Source of the DNA: Actinomycetota bacterium
Lineage (GTDB): Bacteria > Actinomycetota > Acidimicrobiia > Acidimicrobiales > RAAP-2
Direction: 5' to 3'
Assembly (NCBI GenBank): GCA_021324045.1
Contig: JAJPJV010000017.1
Span: 1-47,178, forward strand
DNA: 47,178 bases
Part shown: positions 7,972 to 16,209 of the stretch, one piece after another
Layout: each line of letters begins with the position of its first letter
How positions within the stretch are numbered: position 1 is the stretch's first letter
Made by a program: the position numbers and the translations under genes
Notes under the pieces: generated by a model
What the model saw: the letters and a program-made list of their open reading frames with translations, nothing else
What the model was told of the DNA's origin: nothing
The model's database searches: none

Positions 7972-9168
7972 TCAGCGAACTGTCAGTTCCGGGCGGTATA
8001 CGCGAGAAGGTCCGAGCGAGATCAGGCGATCCGCGAGCGCAGCGAACGCACTGGTCGCCTCGCTCCGAGGGTCTGCTGCGACGATCGGCTGTCCTCGATC
8101 GCCACCCTCTCGCAGCGAAGGAGTAAAGGGGATCTGTCCCAACAACGGCACGTCGAGTGCGGCACTCAGGGTGGCGCCTCCCCCGCTCCCGAAGAGCTCG
8201 TAGCGTGTGCCGTCATCCGCGACGAACCATGACATGTTCTCGATCACCCCACGAACCGAGAGCTTGAGCTTGCGGGCGGCGAACGCCGAACGTTGGGCAA
8301 CCCGTTGCGCAGCCGGTTGCGGAGTGGTGACGACGACGATTTCCGACCGCGGCATGAACTGAGCGAGTGACAACGTCACGTCGCCAGTCCCCGGCGGCAT
8401 GTCAACGAGGAGGAAGTCCGGCTCTCCCCAGTACACGTCGACGAGGAACTGCTCGATTGCCTTGTGCAGCATTGGGCCGCGCCAGATGACCGGCTGGTCT
8501 TCGTCGACGAAAAAGCCCATCGAAAGGCAGCGAACACCGAAGGCGCGAGCAGGGAACACGATGTCATCCACAATGACGGGTTGGTCACCCAGCCCGAGCA
8601 TCTTGGGGACCGAGAACCCGTAGACATCCGCATCGAGGATCCCGACCCGTTGACCGGCCTGGCTCAGCGCGATCGCGAGGTTGACCGTCACCGAGGACTT
8701 TCCAACCCCACCTTTTCCTGACGAGACGCCGATCACCCGTGTGCCAGACCCAGGACGCAAGAAAGCTGGCATCGTCTCGCCATTGCGGTGGCCGCCATGC
8801 GCCGCATTGTTGCCTCCCCCCTCACCTCCAGTCTGCCTTCCGAAAGTCCCGCCAGCGTCTCCAGCCATCTTTGCCCGGACCGCGTTGCGGAACGTGGCTC
8901 GCTCACGCTCGTCCATGAGGACGGTCTGTATGGTCGGCGACAGCGCGCCGGCCTCTTCCAGGACCGAGCGCAAGGCAATGACAAGCTCCGTCGCCGTCGC
9001 CCACTGCGCTGAAGGGAGTGCCAAGACTGCCTCGACCCGCCGCCATCGCTGGCGAACGGAACGGACCATTCCGAGGTCGCCGATCGGGAGGCCGACCTCT
9101 GGATCGACGATCCTGGCGGCTGCGACGTCAAGCTGTTCCCTATCTGCCAAAACCCACCGACCTCTCAC
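7972..9168 (-). CDS. mrp: Mrp/ApbC-type P-loop ATPase, iron-sulfur cluster carrier
   Basis: A 398-residue protein with an N-terminal MIP18/DUF59-like domain (PEVGLPIGDLGMV, about 24-36), a Gly-rich linker (about 105-135) and a C-terminal MinD/Mrp ATPase domain. The deviant Walker A SSGKGGVGKSSV is at about 149-160, with DADVYGFSVPKMLG (switch I) and LLVDMPPGTGD (Walker B) after it. In Mrp proteins a dimer-bridging CxxC usually follows ENMS. Here that segment is ENMSWFVADDGTRYELFGSGGG with no cysteine, as I recall also for mycobacterial Mrp. The start is GTG at 9168 or possibly TTG at 9150. It is divergent from the SufR-like gene, consistent with Fe-S biogenesis. Confidence 0.85.
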   Translation of the reverse strand: MRGRWVLADREQLDVAAARIVDPEVGLPIGDLGMVRSVRQRWRRVEAVLALPSAQWATATELVIALRSVLEEAGALSPTIQTVLMDERERATFRNAVRAKMAGDAGGTFGRQTGGEGGGNNAAHGGHRNGETMPAFLRPGSGTRVIGVSSGKGGVGKSSVTVNLAIALSQAGQRVGILDADVYGFSVPKMLGLGDQPVIVDDIVFPARAFGVRCLSMGFFVDEDQPVIWRGPMLHKAIEQFLVDVYWGEPDFLLVDMPPGTGDVTLSLAQFMPRSEIVVVTTPQPAAQRVAQRSAFAARKLKLSVRGVIENMSWFVADDGTRYELFGSGGGATLSAALDVPLLGQIPFTPSLREGGDRGQPIVAADPRSEATSAFAALADRLISLGPSRVYRPELTVR

Positions 9169-9267
9169 AAAGGGCCGTGAGCGTGATCGAAAGCAACGGC
9201 TGGATCAGTACCCGAACTGCCGGACAGAGGGTCCCGCCATTTCCCACCCGACTCCCGTCGGTCGCTC

Positions 9268-9284
9268 GTCGGTAGACTACCGAC
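9268..9284 (+). promoter_or_regulatory. Perfect 17-bp inverted repeat, candidate SufR operator overlapping a -10 box
   Basis: GTCGGTAGACTACCGAC is a perfect palindrome of two 8-bp arms around one A. It ends one base before the GTG start of the SufR-like gene. Its centre contains TAGACT (9273-9278), a good -10 hexamer 7 nt before the GTG, so repressor binding would cover the promoter. The hexamer is also symmetrical (TAGTCT on the minus strand) and could serve the divergent mrp gene. Operator function is inferred from symmetry and position. Confidence 0.6.
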
Positions 9285-9285
9285 C

Positions 9286-10179
9286 GTGCGCTCGGGCCTG
9301 ACGCCGGCGCCCCCGGCACGCAAGCCTTCATCGACGACGGGGCCCTCTACCCCCGGCTCCGGGGCAGTCACGGGTGCAGCTCCGGAGACCGTCATGCTGG
9401 ACGGCGTGCCGCCGGGCGGCACGGTCGCGCCTCTCGGCCCTGAGCGCCCCCCCGTACAGGAACCCCTGCCAGACCGCTCCACGGATGCCAAGTTCGCCTC
9501 CGTCGTCGCAGCCGTGGCGGCTGCGTTCGGGGACCCGACACGGCGCGAGATCTTCCTCTACGTTCGCTCCCACCCCGGAACGAGCACGGCCGAGGTCGCG
9601 AGCGCATTCTCCCTTCACCCCAATGTCGCGCGGCACCATCTTCAGCGCCTCGTCTCCGGGGGATATCTACACGTCGCGCTCGGACGTCGTGGGCAAGGAG
9701 CTGGGCGGCCGGCACAGATCTTCTTCCCTGTCGACGAGGACCCTGTGCTGGACCTGATTGGCCGCCGCGACGACCTCTTGATGCTTCTTCTGCGCCATTC
9801 GTTGGAGCGGCTGGGGATCGAAGAGGCAGAGCGACTCGCCGAGGCCGTCGGAGAGGAATACGGGCGGCTCCTCGCAGACCGAATGTCCCTGGAGCAAGGG
9901 CGGCAATCCGTACGCGCCGCGATGCATACCATCGCCGCGACGCTGACGGCCCACGGCTTCGCAGCACATGCTGAGGATCACGGCAACGCGACGACGGTTG
10001 TGGCTGAACACTGTCCATTCGGTGACCCTTCGACGACCCCACCGGTGTTCTGCGCAGTCGATCGTGGCATGGTGCGGGGGTTGTTGGCCGGTCTCTGCGG
10101 AGCTGACCTCGAGCACTCGATGCCGGTGGTCCTCTCCTCGCGGGCGCTTGGCGACGACAGCTGCGCCGCCTTGGCCTGA
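9286..10179 (+). CDS. sufR: SufR-like Fe-S-sensing winged-helix repressor
   Basis: ArsR/DeoR-like winged-helix DNA-binding domain at about 76-147 (PTRREIFLYVR, STAEVASAFSLHPNVARHHLQRL), then a helical region and a cysteine-bearing C-terminus. Cysteines fall at 243, 256, 271 and 293 (C-X12-C-X14-C-X21-C), and EHCPF...VFCAVDRG resembles the cluster-binding region of SufR. SufR proteins bind an Fe-S cluster and repress Fe-S assembly genes. The first ~65 residues are Pro/Gly/Ser-rich and may be disordered. The GTG start is supported by a -10 hexamer 7 nt upstream (leaderless). The gene lies 8 bp upstream of a cysteine desulfurase gene and is divergent from mrp, matching the expected regulon. Confidence 0.78.
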   Translation: MRSGLTPAPPARKPSSTTGPSTPGSGAVTGAAPETVMLDGVPPGGTVAPLGPERPPVQEPLPDRSTDAKFASVVAAVAAAFGDPTRREIFLYVRSHPGTSTAEVASAFSLHPNVARHHLQRLVSGGYLHVALGRRGQGAGRPAQIFFPVDEDPVLDLIGRRDDLLMLLLRHSLERLGIEEAERLAEAVGEEYGRLLADRMSLEQGRQSVRAAMHTIAATLTAHGFAAHAEDHGNATTVVAEHCPFGDPSTTPPVFCAVDRGMVRGLLAGLCGADLEHSMPVVLSSRALGDDSCAALA

Positions 10180-10187
10180 TCCTCGGC

Positions 10188-11333
10188 GTGTTCCGCCACT
10201 ACCTCGATCACGCCTCGACGGCTCCCCCACGCCCCGAGGTTGTCGATGCGATGCGTGGGCTCCTGGACGCCCCGGTCGGCGACCCTGGACGGGTCCACCT
10301 CGAAGGCCGCAACGCGCGGGCGGTTGTCGAGTCTGCACGCGAGGCTGTCGCAGACCTGTTGGAGGTGAGGCCTCGGCAGGTGATCTTCACCTCCAGCGGG
10401 ACTGAGGCGATCAACGCTGCGACCTGGGGTGCAGCGCGCTCGGCCCCCGGCGCCCCGATCCTGTGTGCCGCGGTCGAGCACTCGGCAGTCAGGGCGGCTT
10501 CGGCAAGGATGGCTCCCGTCGAGCCGATTGCGGTCGATTCGTCGGGGAGGATCGACCCGAATGCCGTCGCCGCCAGGCTCGCTCAATCCGAGGCGCGGCC
10601 AGCCCTCGTCCAGTGCCAGTGGGCGAACCACGAAGTGGGAACTGTTCAGCCTGTGGCTGAGATTGCGGCAGCCTGTCGAGAGGCAGGCGTGCTGCTGCAC
10701 GTCGATGCCGCGGCGGCCTGTGGCCATACCGATCTTCGTATTCACGAGATCGGTCCCGACCTCGTCTCGGTGAGCGCCCACAAGTTCGGCGGACCTCCAG
10801 GGGCCGGAGCGCTCATCCTCCGCCCCGGTCTGCGGATCGAGCCCTTCATTGTCGGCGGATCCCAGGAGCGAGCGCGCCGTGCCGGCTTCGAGAACGTCCT
10901 TGCTATTGCTGGATTCGGAGCTGCGGCGGCCGCGCTGGCCGCTGACGGCCACAAGCGGGTGCATCTTGAAGAGGCGACCGCTCGCCGCCAGATCGCCACG
11001 CTGCTCGATGGAGCCCTGTCGATCCCGGGTGTCTCACTCGTCGGCGATCCGGACCCCGCCGGCCGATTGCCGCACCTCGTTTGTCTCGGGGTCGCTGGCG
11101 TCGAGGCGGAGGCGATCGTGATCGGGCTGGACCGCGCAGGCGTCGCCGTGCATTCAGGATCGGCTTGTTCCTCTGAGTCCCTCGAACCGTCTCCGGTCCT
11201 CGAGGCAATGGGTGTCGATGCAAGCCACTCGCTGCGGCTCTCCGTCGGGTGGTCGACAACCCAAGAGGACATCGACGTGGTCATCCACGAGCTTTCGACG
11301 GTGATCGCAGATCTCCAGGCGCTCGCCACCTAA
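10188..11333 (+). CDS. Cysteine desulfurase (IscS/NifS family)
   Basis: A 381-residue PLP enzyme that removes sulfur from cysteine as a persulfide for Fe-S clusters or other sulfur transfer. Visible motifs are YLDHASTAPPRPEV at the start, TSSGTEAIN at 68-76, His98 in VEHSAVR, Asp173 in HVDAAAACGH, the PLP lysine K199 in SAHKFGGPPGAG, and catalytic C327 in HSGSACSSESLEPS. A short conserved region around the active Cys fits the IscS-like class I more than SufS. It starts at GTG 8 bp after sufR, so the two are co-transcribed. No suf or isc scaffold gene is in the window, so the sulfur acceptor is not identified. Confidence 0.88.
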   Translation: MFRHYLDHASTAPPRPEVVDAMRGLLDAPVGDPGRVHLEGRNARAVVESAREAVADLLEVRPRQVIFTSSGTEAINAATWGAARSAPGAPILCAAVEHSAVRAASARMAPVEPIAVDSSGRIDPNAVAARLAQSEARPALVQCQWANHEVGTVQPVAEIAAACREAGVLLHVDAAAACGHTDLRIHEIGPDLVSVSAHKFGGPPGAGALILRPGLRIEPFIVGGSQERARRAGFENVLAIAGFGAAAAALAADGHKRVHLEEATARRQIATLLDGALSIPGVSLVGDPDPAGRLPHLVCLGVAGVEAEAIVIGLDRAGVAVHSGSACSSESLEPSPVLEAMGVDASHSLRLSVGWSTTQEDIDVVIHELSTVIADLQALAT

Positions 11334-11436
11334 CTGCCCGGGTCCCCCCGGCGGGATCCCCGCGCCGAGCGCCCTGTCACCTACCCTCGGCCTGCTCACG
11401 GCCAGCGCGTGGCTCTCGTGCAGTGGGCCCGTGCGC

Positions 11437-12267
11437 TCAGTGCGACGGCACTTGCGAGGGGAGCGGCACACCCGCTTCCGAATAGGCCTTGCGCAAGAGG
11501 GCGGCGGCGCTCGCCACCGTGGCCTTGGGTGGGTGCTCCGCAAGGAACAACTCATACTGGGCGACCGCAGCCATCGGATCGTGGTCGCCCTCGAGTTCGA
11601 TGGTGCCCAAGAAGAGGTGCGCCGCCTCGTCATGGGGGGCAACCGTCAAAGCGCGCCGGACGAGCGCCGTCCCTGCAGCCTCGAGCACACGCTTGTGACT
11701 CGAGAACCCTGCTTCCCATTCGATCCAACCACTTTCTGCGAGGGCCTCCGGCTGCCTCGGATCCGCCTTCAAGATCTCCCCGTAGACGATCAGTGCCTCG
11801 CTCAGGGAGCCTTCGTTGACGAGGATGCTCGCCTGTTCCAGTTGCTGACTGATCTCCGCGGGCCTCGACAGGTCTGCTCCGCCGGTCAGCGGGGCCCCAG
11901 GGAGCCGTGGAGCTGCGAGGTCGAGGACGAGGAGTACGATCCCGGCCACCAGTGCCGCAGTGCCGAACGCCACCATCAGCCAGCGATGCCGACCCTTCGC
12001 CGTGCGACGTAGCAAGCGAAACAGCCCGGCACGCTGGTGGGCAGGCCCTTCCTCCAGGGATTGGGCAGGCCCTCCCTGGGTGGCAGCATCCAATGCAGCC
12101 AACTCTGCCTCGAGGGCCGCGAGGCGGTGACGATCCCTCGTGACGATGACCTCGAAGTCCTTCGGCGCCAGGTCGCCGGCCAACAGCTCCCGTTCAGCGT
12201 CTTGGAGGGAGAGTCGCAGGAACTCCCGCTCCTCGCGGATCGCTCGTTCGCGCTCGGAGGTCCTCAC
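11437..12267 (-). CDS. ccmI: CcmI-like cytochrome c maturation TPR protein
   Basis: A 276-residue membrane protein, last gene of the ccm operon. A charged N-terminal helical region (1-60, with RELLAGDLAPKDFE) precedes one membrane segment at about 96-118 and a TPR-like C-terminal half (about 140-250, LEQASILVNEGSLSEALIVYGEILKADP). CcmI/CycH delivers apocytochrome to the heme-ligation machinery. Here the N-terminal part would be cytoplasmic and the TPR part extracytoplasmic. The GTG start overlaps the TGA of ccmH (GTGA), so translation is coupled. Identity rests on architecture and operon position. Confidence 0.75.
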   Translation of the reverse strand: MRTSERERAIREEREFLRLSLQDAERELLAGDLAPKDFEVIVTRDRHRLAALEAELAALDAATQGGPAQSLEEGPAHQRAGLFRLLRRTAKGRHRWLMVAFGTAALVAGIVLLVLDLAAPRLPGAPLTGGADLSRPAEISQQLEQASILVNEGSLSEALIVYGEILKADPRQPEALAESGWIEWEAGFSSHKRVLEAAGTALVRRALTVAPHDEAAHLFLGTIELEGDHDPMAAVAQYELFLAEHPPKATVASAAALLRKAYSEAGVPLPSQVPSH

Positions 12268-12767
12268 TGGAGCGGCCTAGTCCCGAACGCGTGGAAGGCA
12301 CGCCCACGCCTCCAGAACACCAAACCCACGGCGCCGAACCCAACCGTGGCGACGACCGCGGGCACGATCCATACCAGGATCGTGAGACCTCTCGCTGGCG
12401 GTCGCAAGAGGATCGACGGCCCGTACCGAGCGACGAGCGCGTCCTCGATCCGTTGGTCACTCCATCCGGCTCGTGTTTCATGAAGAACTTCACGCGCCAC
12501 TGCAACCGCCTGAGGGGCCGAGGAATCCGCCACCGAGACATCGGTGCAACTCGGACACCGAATCTGGGCGTCGAGCGAGCCGGCTCGCTGTGCTGGCGTC
12601 TGGGGCGCGGAGTGACCAAGACCGCTTCCGATCGCCAGGGCAACGCCAGCGACCACCACAGGTCCCAGCACCCCGAGCAACCAGCGCCTACGGCCCAGGA
12701 CGGGGCGTCGTAGCGAACGCCGTCGAGGGAACCAGCGGGCACGGGAAGAACCGCTTGCGACCGTCAT
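12264..12767 (-). CDS. ccmH: CcmH, apocytochrome c thiol-reducing protein
   Basis: A 167-residue protein with a membrane segment at about 29-50, the CxxC motif RCPSCTDVSVADSSAP (C71, C74) and a second membrane segment at about 127-150 (LTILVWIVPAVVATVGF). This is the short CcmH/CycL form. The motif normally reads RCxxCQ..S.ADS, and Thr replaces the usual Gln. It keeps the heme-binding CxxCH of apocytochrome c reduced together with CcmG. The start is ATG with AAGGAG about 4 nt upstream. It lies 49 bp after ccmG and overlaps ccmI. Confidence 0.88.
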   Translation of the reverse strand: MTVASGSSRARWFPRRRSLRRPVLGRRRWLLGVLGPVVVAGVALAIGSGLGHSAPQTPAQRAGSLDAQIRCPSCTDVSVADSSAPQAVAVAREVLHETRAGWSDQRIEDALVARYGPSILLRPPARGLTILVWIVPAVVATVGFGAVGLVFWRRGRAFHAFGTRPLQ

Positions 12768-12816
12768 CTCGCTCCTTGCGTTCCAGCACTCACGGCTCGG
12801 CGGTGGCCATCGAAGC

Positions 12817-13431
12817 TCAGAGGTTGCCCTCTCGGGCAGCAGCCAGCTTGCTCTCGAGCTGGGAGGCGGTGATCGGGCCTGCCCAGGCGGCCAGGATGAC
12901 GCCTCTGGGATCGACCAAGAACGTCATGGGGGGCGAGGCGACGCCATAGGCACTGGCGATCGCACCGCCGCGGTCGGGAACGTTGGCCCAGGTCGCACCC
13001 CATCGATCCACGAAAGCACGCCCAGCGGAAACCGTGTCGTCGATGTCGACGCTCAAGAGCACGGCCGGATCTGGGGACCTGGTCTGTTCGAAGGCAAAGT
13101 CCACGAGGTTTGGTTCCTCCTCCTGACAGGGTGGGCACCAACTGGCGAAGAAGTTGATCACGACATAGCGCCCTCGATCCGCGGCGAGAGAGACATGGGC
13201 GCCGTTGAAGGCCGTCGCCACGATCGGCGGTGCGGGCTTGCCGACGAGCGGACTGTCGAGCGAAGCCGCTTGGTTCGGAGGCCTCGTCGCAAGCACCACT
13301 GCGAGCGCGATGAGCGCCACGACGACGATCCCCGCGACCCATCGGATGACGTGACGCTTCGAGGGCTCCTCGTCCGACGGTCTCCGGCCGCCTGACACCG
13401 ACTCCACGACCGCGCTTTGCGGCTGGCTCAT
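12817..13431 (-). CDS. ccmG: CcmG/DsbE-type membrane-anchored thioredoxin
   Basis: A 204-residue thioredoxin-fold protein with an N-terminal anchor at about 28-49 and the redox motif FFASWCPPCQEEEPN (C99, C102). The typical cis-proline loop ASPPMTFLVDPRG is present. The extra acidic residues after the CxxC are characteristic of CcmG. It should reduce CcmH and apocytochrome c on the outer face of the membrane. The ATG overlaps the ccmF stop (ATGA), which rules out the longer upstream extension of the frame. Confidence 0.88.
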   Translation of the reverse strand: MSQPQSAVVESVSGGRRPSDEEPSKRHVIRWVAGIVVVALIALAVVLATRPPNQAASLDSPLVGKPAPPIVATAFNGAHVSLAADRGRYVVINFFASWCPPCQEEEPNLVDFAFEQTRSPDPAVLLSVDIDDTVSAGRAFVDRWGATWANVPDRGGAIASAYGVASPPMTFLVDPRGVILAAWAGPITASQLESKLAAAREGNL

Positions 13432-15506
13432 CGTGCGCCGACCTCCGCCGCCGTCTTTGAGCCCGATGCCAAGACAAACGCATCGCGATCGCCGCTCAAA
13501 GGGAGCGCCGAGACCGGCTCGGTCGCTCGGCGACGTCGACCAGGGACAATCGCAAGGACGCCGCCAATCCCGACCACGATCCCACCAACCCACATCCACG
13601 CCAGCAGCGGCTCGACGACCACTCCAAGCCCGACCGCGTCGGCGGGAAGGTTCGGCAACGTCTGGGCGCCGGTCGTCGGTCCGGTTGGCGTCGCGTTGAT
13701 CGTGAGGTACACGTCGTCACGGAACCCTGAATCGATCGCGGGAGTTCCAACGGCCTCGGAACTCTGACCGTTGAACTGCGTCACCGCTGGAGCGAACAAC
13801 GATCCGTCGACCCGTACCAGCCACTCCGTCGCGTCGCGCGACGGCGTCGACACGTGACGCACGCCTTCGAAGACAAAGGTGTGCCCGTCGAAGGTCCTTG
13901 GTTGACCCTTTCGGAGGGCCAGCTCTCCCCGGTGCGCAAACGACGTGGCCGCCGTCAGGCCGACCGCGATCACGACGACACCGAGATGCACCACCATTCC
14001 ACCGTTCGTGCGACCAACGAGTGCCGACCAGGCGCTTCGGTGCTGGCGGTGCGCATTCCAGGCAGCCATCAGCAAGGTCCGCAGGGCGGAGGCCCCTGCG
14101 AACGCCGCCATTCCGAACGCCAACAGCGGGACGAAGCCGCGAATGCCACCCATGGCACACGCGGCGATCGTGATCGCCCCTGCCCAGGCAGGGATCTTCA
14201 CACGCTGCCACAGCACACGCCCATCTACCTTCCGCCACGAGAGTGCGGGAGCAATCGCCATCAGGAACAGCAGCGCGAACCCCACTGGAACGGCCACGGT
14301 GTTGAAGTACGGCGCGCCGACCGTCACCGGTTGGCCCTGCAGGGCTTGGTAGAGGAGGGGGAACAACGTGCCGATCAGGACCACGAAGGCGAACCCGACG
14401 AACAGCAGGTTGTTCAGAACGAAAAAGCCCTCTCGGCTGAGCGCGGCGTCGATCCCTGTGGGCGCTCGAATGCGATCCCCTCGCCAGGCGATCAGGCCAA
14501 AGCCCAACACCGCGACGAGAAGGAAGAAGCCAATCAGGACGGGACCGAGCGTCGAGTCGCTGAACGCGTGCACTGACTGGATGACGCCCGAGCGGGTGAG
14601 AAACGTGCCCAGGATCGTCAGGGCGAAGGTTGCGACGGACAGCGAGAGGTTCCACACCCTCATCAGCCCCCTTCGCTCTTGCACCAGAACCGAATGCAGG
14701 TAGGCGGTCCCACAGAGCCAGGGCATCAGTGCGGCGTTCTCCACCGGGTCCCACCCCCAGAAGCCACCCCAGCCGAGCACCTGGTAGGACCACCATGCAC
14801 CCAGCACGATGCCCATCGTGAGGAACGTCCACGCGACGAGCGTCCAACGGCGCGTCTCGACCTGCCACCGCTGCTCGATCCGACCGGTCACGAGCATCCC
14901 GACCGTGAAGGCGAAGGGGACCGTGAACCCGACGAAGCCCAGGTACAGCATCGGTGGATGGGCAGCGACGAGCGGGTTGTCCTGCAGCAAGGCGTTGGGT
15001 CCCGCCCCTTGGACGACGGTGCCGGCAGGGACGGTCAGAAACGGGTTTGCGGGACCCACCATGAGGCCGATGAAGAAGGCACAGACTCCGAACATGACGA
15101 CCATCGCCCAGGTCACGACGGGATCGTCCTTCTCGTGGCGGTAACGCCAGGCAAGGACCGAGGTGAAGCCTGCGAGGGCGAGGCCCCACAGAAGAATCGA
15201 ACCTGCGAGTGCCGACCACATGCCGGTGATGGAGTAGATGAGCGGCGTGTGGGTGCTGTTGTTGTCGGCGACATAGACGAGGGAGAAGTCGTGCGTGACG
15301 AGCGCGCGCTCCATCGCGACGGTCGCAAGGAGCAGCCCCCCGAGCACGACTGGAGCGAGCAGCCACCCGTCCAAGCGCGGGTCGACAGGACGCCCGCGAC
15401 GTCGGCGCAGGTATGAAGCGACCAGTAGCACCATCGCCACGATCGCCCCGATGAAAGCCAGCCATACGCCGACCTCACCGAGCGCAGCGTTGAGGTCAGT
15501 GCTCAC
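13428..15506 (-). CDS. ccmF: CcmF heme lyase
   Basis: A 692-residue polytopic membrane protein forming the heme-ligation core with CcmH/CcmI. The WWD-type signature VLGWGGFWGWDPVENAALMPWL lies at about residue 240-260, preceded by LGAWWSYQ. Conserved early motifs include THDFSLVYVADNNSTHTPLIYSITGMWSALAGSILLW (heme and quinol region) and the histidine-bearing AAHPPMLYLGFVGF. At least a dozen hydrophobic segments are visible, with a large external loop before the last C-terminal segment. The start is GTG, supported by GGAGGG 6 nt upstream. Length is normal for CcmF (about 650-690). Confidence 0.93.
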   Translation of the reverse strand: MSTDLNAALGEVGVWLAFIGAIVAMVLLVASYLRRRRGRPVDPRLDGWLLAPVVLGGLLLATVAMERALVTHDFSLVYVADNNSTHTPLIYSITGMWSALAGSILLWGLALAGFTSVLAWRYRHEKDDPVVTWAMVVMFGVCAFFIGLMVGPANPFLTVPAGTVVQGAGPNALLQDNPLVAAHPPMLYLGFVGFTVPFAFTVGMLVTGRIEQRWQVETRRWTLVAWTFLTMGIVLGAWWSYQVLGWGGFWGWDPVENAALMPWLCGTAYLHSVLVQERRGLMRVWNLSLSVATFALTILGTFLTRSGVIQSVHAFSDSTLGPVLIGFFLLVAVLGFGLIAWRGDRIRAPTGIDAALSREGFFVLNNLLFVGFAFVVLIGTLFPLLYQALQGQPVTVGAPYFNTVAVPVGFALLFLMAIAPALSWRKVDGRVLWQRVKIPAWAGAITIAACAMGGIRGFVPLLAFGMAAFAGASALRTLLMAAWNAHRQHRSAWSALVGRTNGGMVVHLGVVVIAVGLTAATSFAHRGELALRKGQPRTFDGHTFVFEGVRHVSTPSRDATEWLVRVDGSLFAPAVTQFNGQSSEAVGTPAIDSGFRDDVYLTINATPTGPTTGAQTLPNLPADAVGLGVVVEPLLAWMWVGGIVVGIGGVLAIVPGRRRRATEPVSALPLSGDRDAFVLASGSKTAAEVGAR

Positions 15507-15573
15507 CGGAACCCTCCGCCCGGGACCTTGCGGTCACTGCCCGACGGTGAGCTCAGAAGCACCGGAGGCGTCC

Positions 15574-16068
15574 TCAGCGTGTCGACCCGTTCGGGGCGCG
15601 CACCCGATTCGGGTGCGCTGCAATGTAGTCGGCACTGTGCTTCACCATGATCTGGTTCGACAGGAACCGGTCCGAGCTGGCCGACACGAAATGGCCGACG
15701 ACAACAACCGGGATGCCGGGCTGGAACAGCTGCGGCGGATCACCGGTGTTGTCGACCCGAACGTGACGGTCATTGCTGGAGATCACGAAGTCGGTCCCCG
15801 TCGCCGTGTGCTCCACACTGCCGCGTACGACGACACCTTCGAGGCGGATGGTGCTCGTCCCGATCGTCTGCTTGTGCGCGAGCGCCTGCGCGACGGTGTC
15901 GAAGTAGTCCAGGGAGCTCCCCAAGCCCTCGACGAGGAGGAAGATCAAGGCCGCGACGAGGATCAGCGCCACTGCGATCAGGCGCGCCCGTCCGGGACGT
16001 CGGCCGCGACGAGGTGCACCCGCGCGATCAGTGACGACCTCGCTCGGTACCGACACGCTCACCGCCAC
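15574..16068 (-). CDS. ccmE: CcmE heme chaperone
   Basis: A 164-residue heme chaperone with an N-terminal membrane anchor (about 29-49) and an OB-fold (about 70-145). The C-terminal MVKHSADY contains H144 and Y148, the HxxxY signature in which the His binds heme covalently. It is therefore the classical His form, not the CxxxY variant. It carries heme from CcmABCD to CcmF. The start is GTG overlapping the end of ccmD; nearby GTGs at codons 3 and 5 are alternatives. Confidence 0.9.
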   Translation of the reverse strand: MAVSVSVPSEVVTDRAGAPRRGRRPGRARLIAVALILVAALIFLLVEGLGSSLDYFDTVAQALAHKQTIGTSTIRLEGVVVRGSVEHTATGTDFVISSNDRHVRVDNTGDPPQLFQPGIPVVVVGHFVSASSDRFLSNQIMVKHSADYIAAHPNRVRAPNGSTR

Positions 16069-16196
16069 CGGCGCCGACCACCCACGCGTTCGCCGACAGC
16101 TTCCCGTTCGATCCGCCTCCGACGGGCAACGAGCACCACCGCGTAGAGCGCCAGGGTTGCCAAGCAGACCGCGTACCCGCTGTCGATGTAGCTCAT
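16059..16196 (-). CDS. ccmD: CcmD small membrane protein
   Basis: A 45-residue frame read directly from the minus strand between ccmE and ccmC. It opens MSYIDSGYAVCLATLALYA, continues with a hydrophobic VVLVARRRR and then an Arg-rich tail. CcmD proteins are about 40-70 residues with one membrane helix (often starting with a Tyr-Val-aromatic pattern) and a basic cytoplasmic tail. They hold holo-CcmE to CcmABC and assist its release. The ATG is 13 bp after the ccmC stop, and the TGA at 16059-16061 overlaps the ccmE start. Size, topology and position all agree. Confidence 0.85.
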   Translation of the reverse strand: MSYIDSGYAVCLATLALYAVVLVARRRRIEREAVGERVGGRRRWR

Positions 16197-16209
16197 CGAG
16201 GTCCCTCCG

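Noticed and set aside
13717-15465. A 582-codon open frame on the minus strand in another frame of ccmF
   Set aside because: The translation is Arg/Pro/Gly-rich without any motif, while the ccmF frame has full-length family conservation. It is a GC-driven shadow frame.
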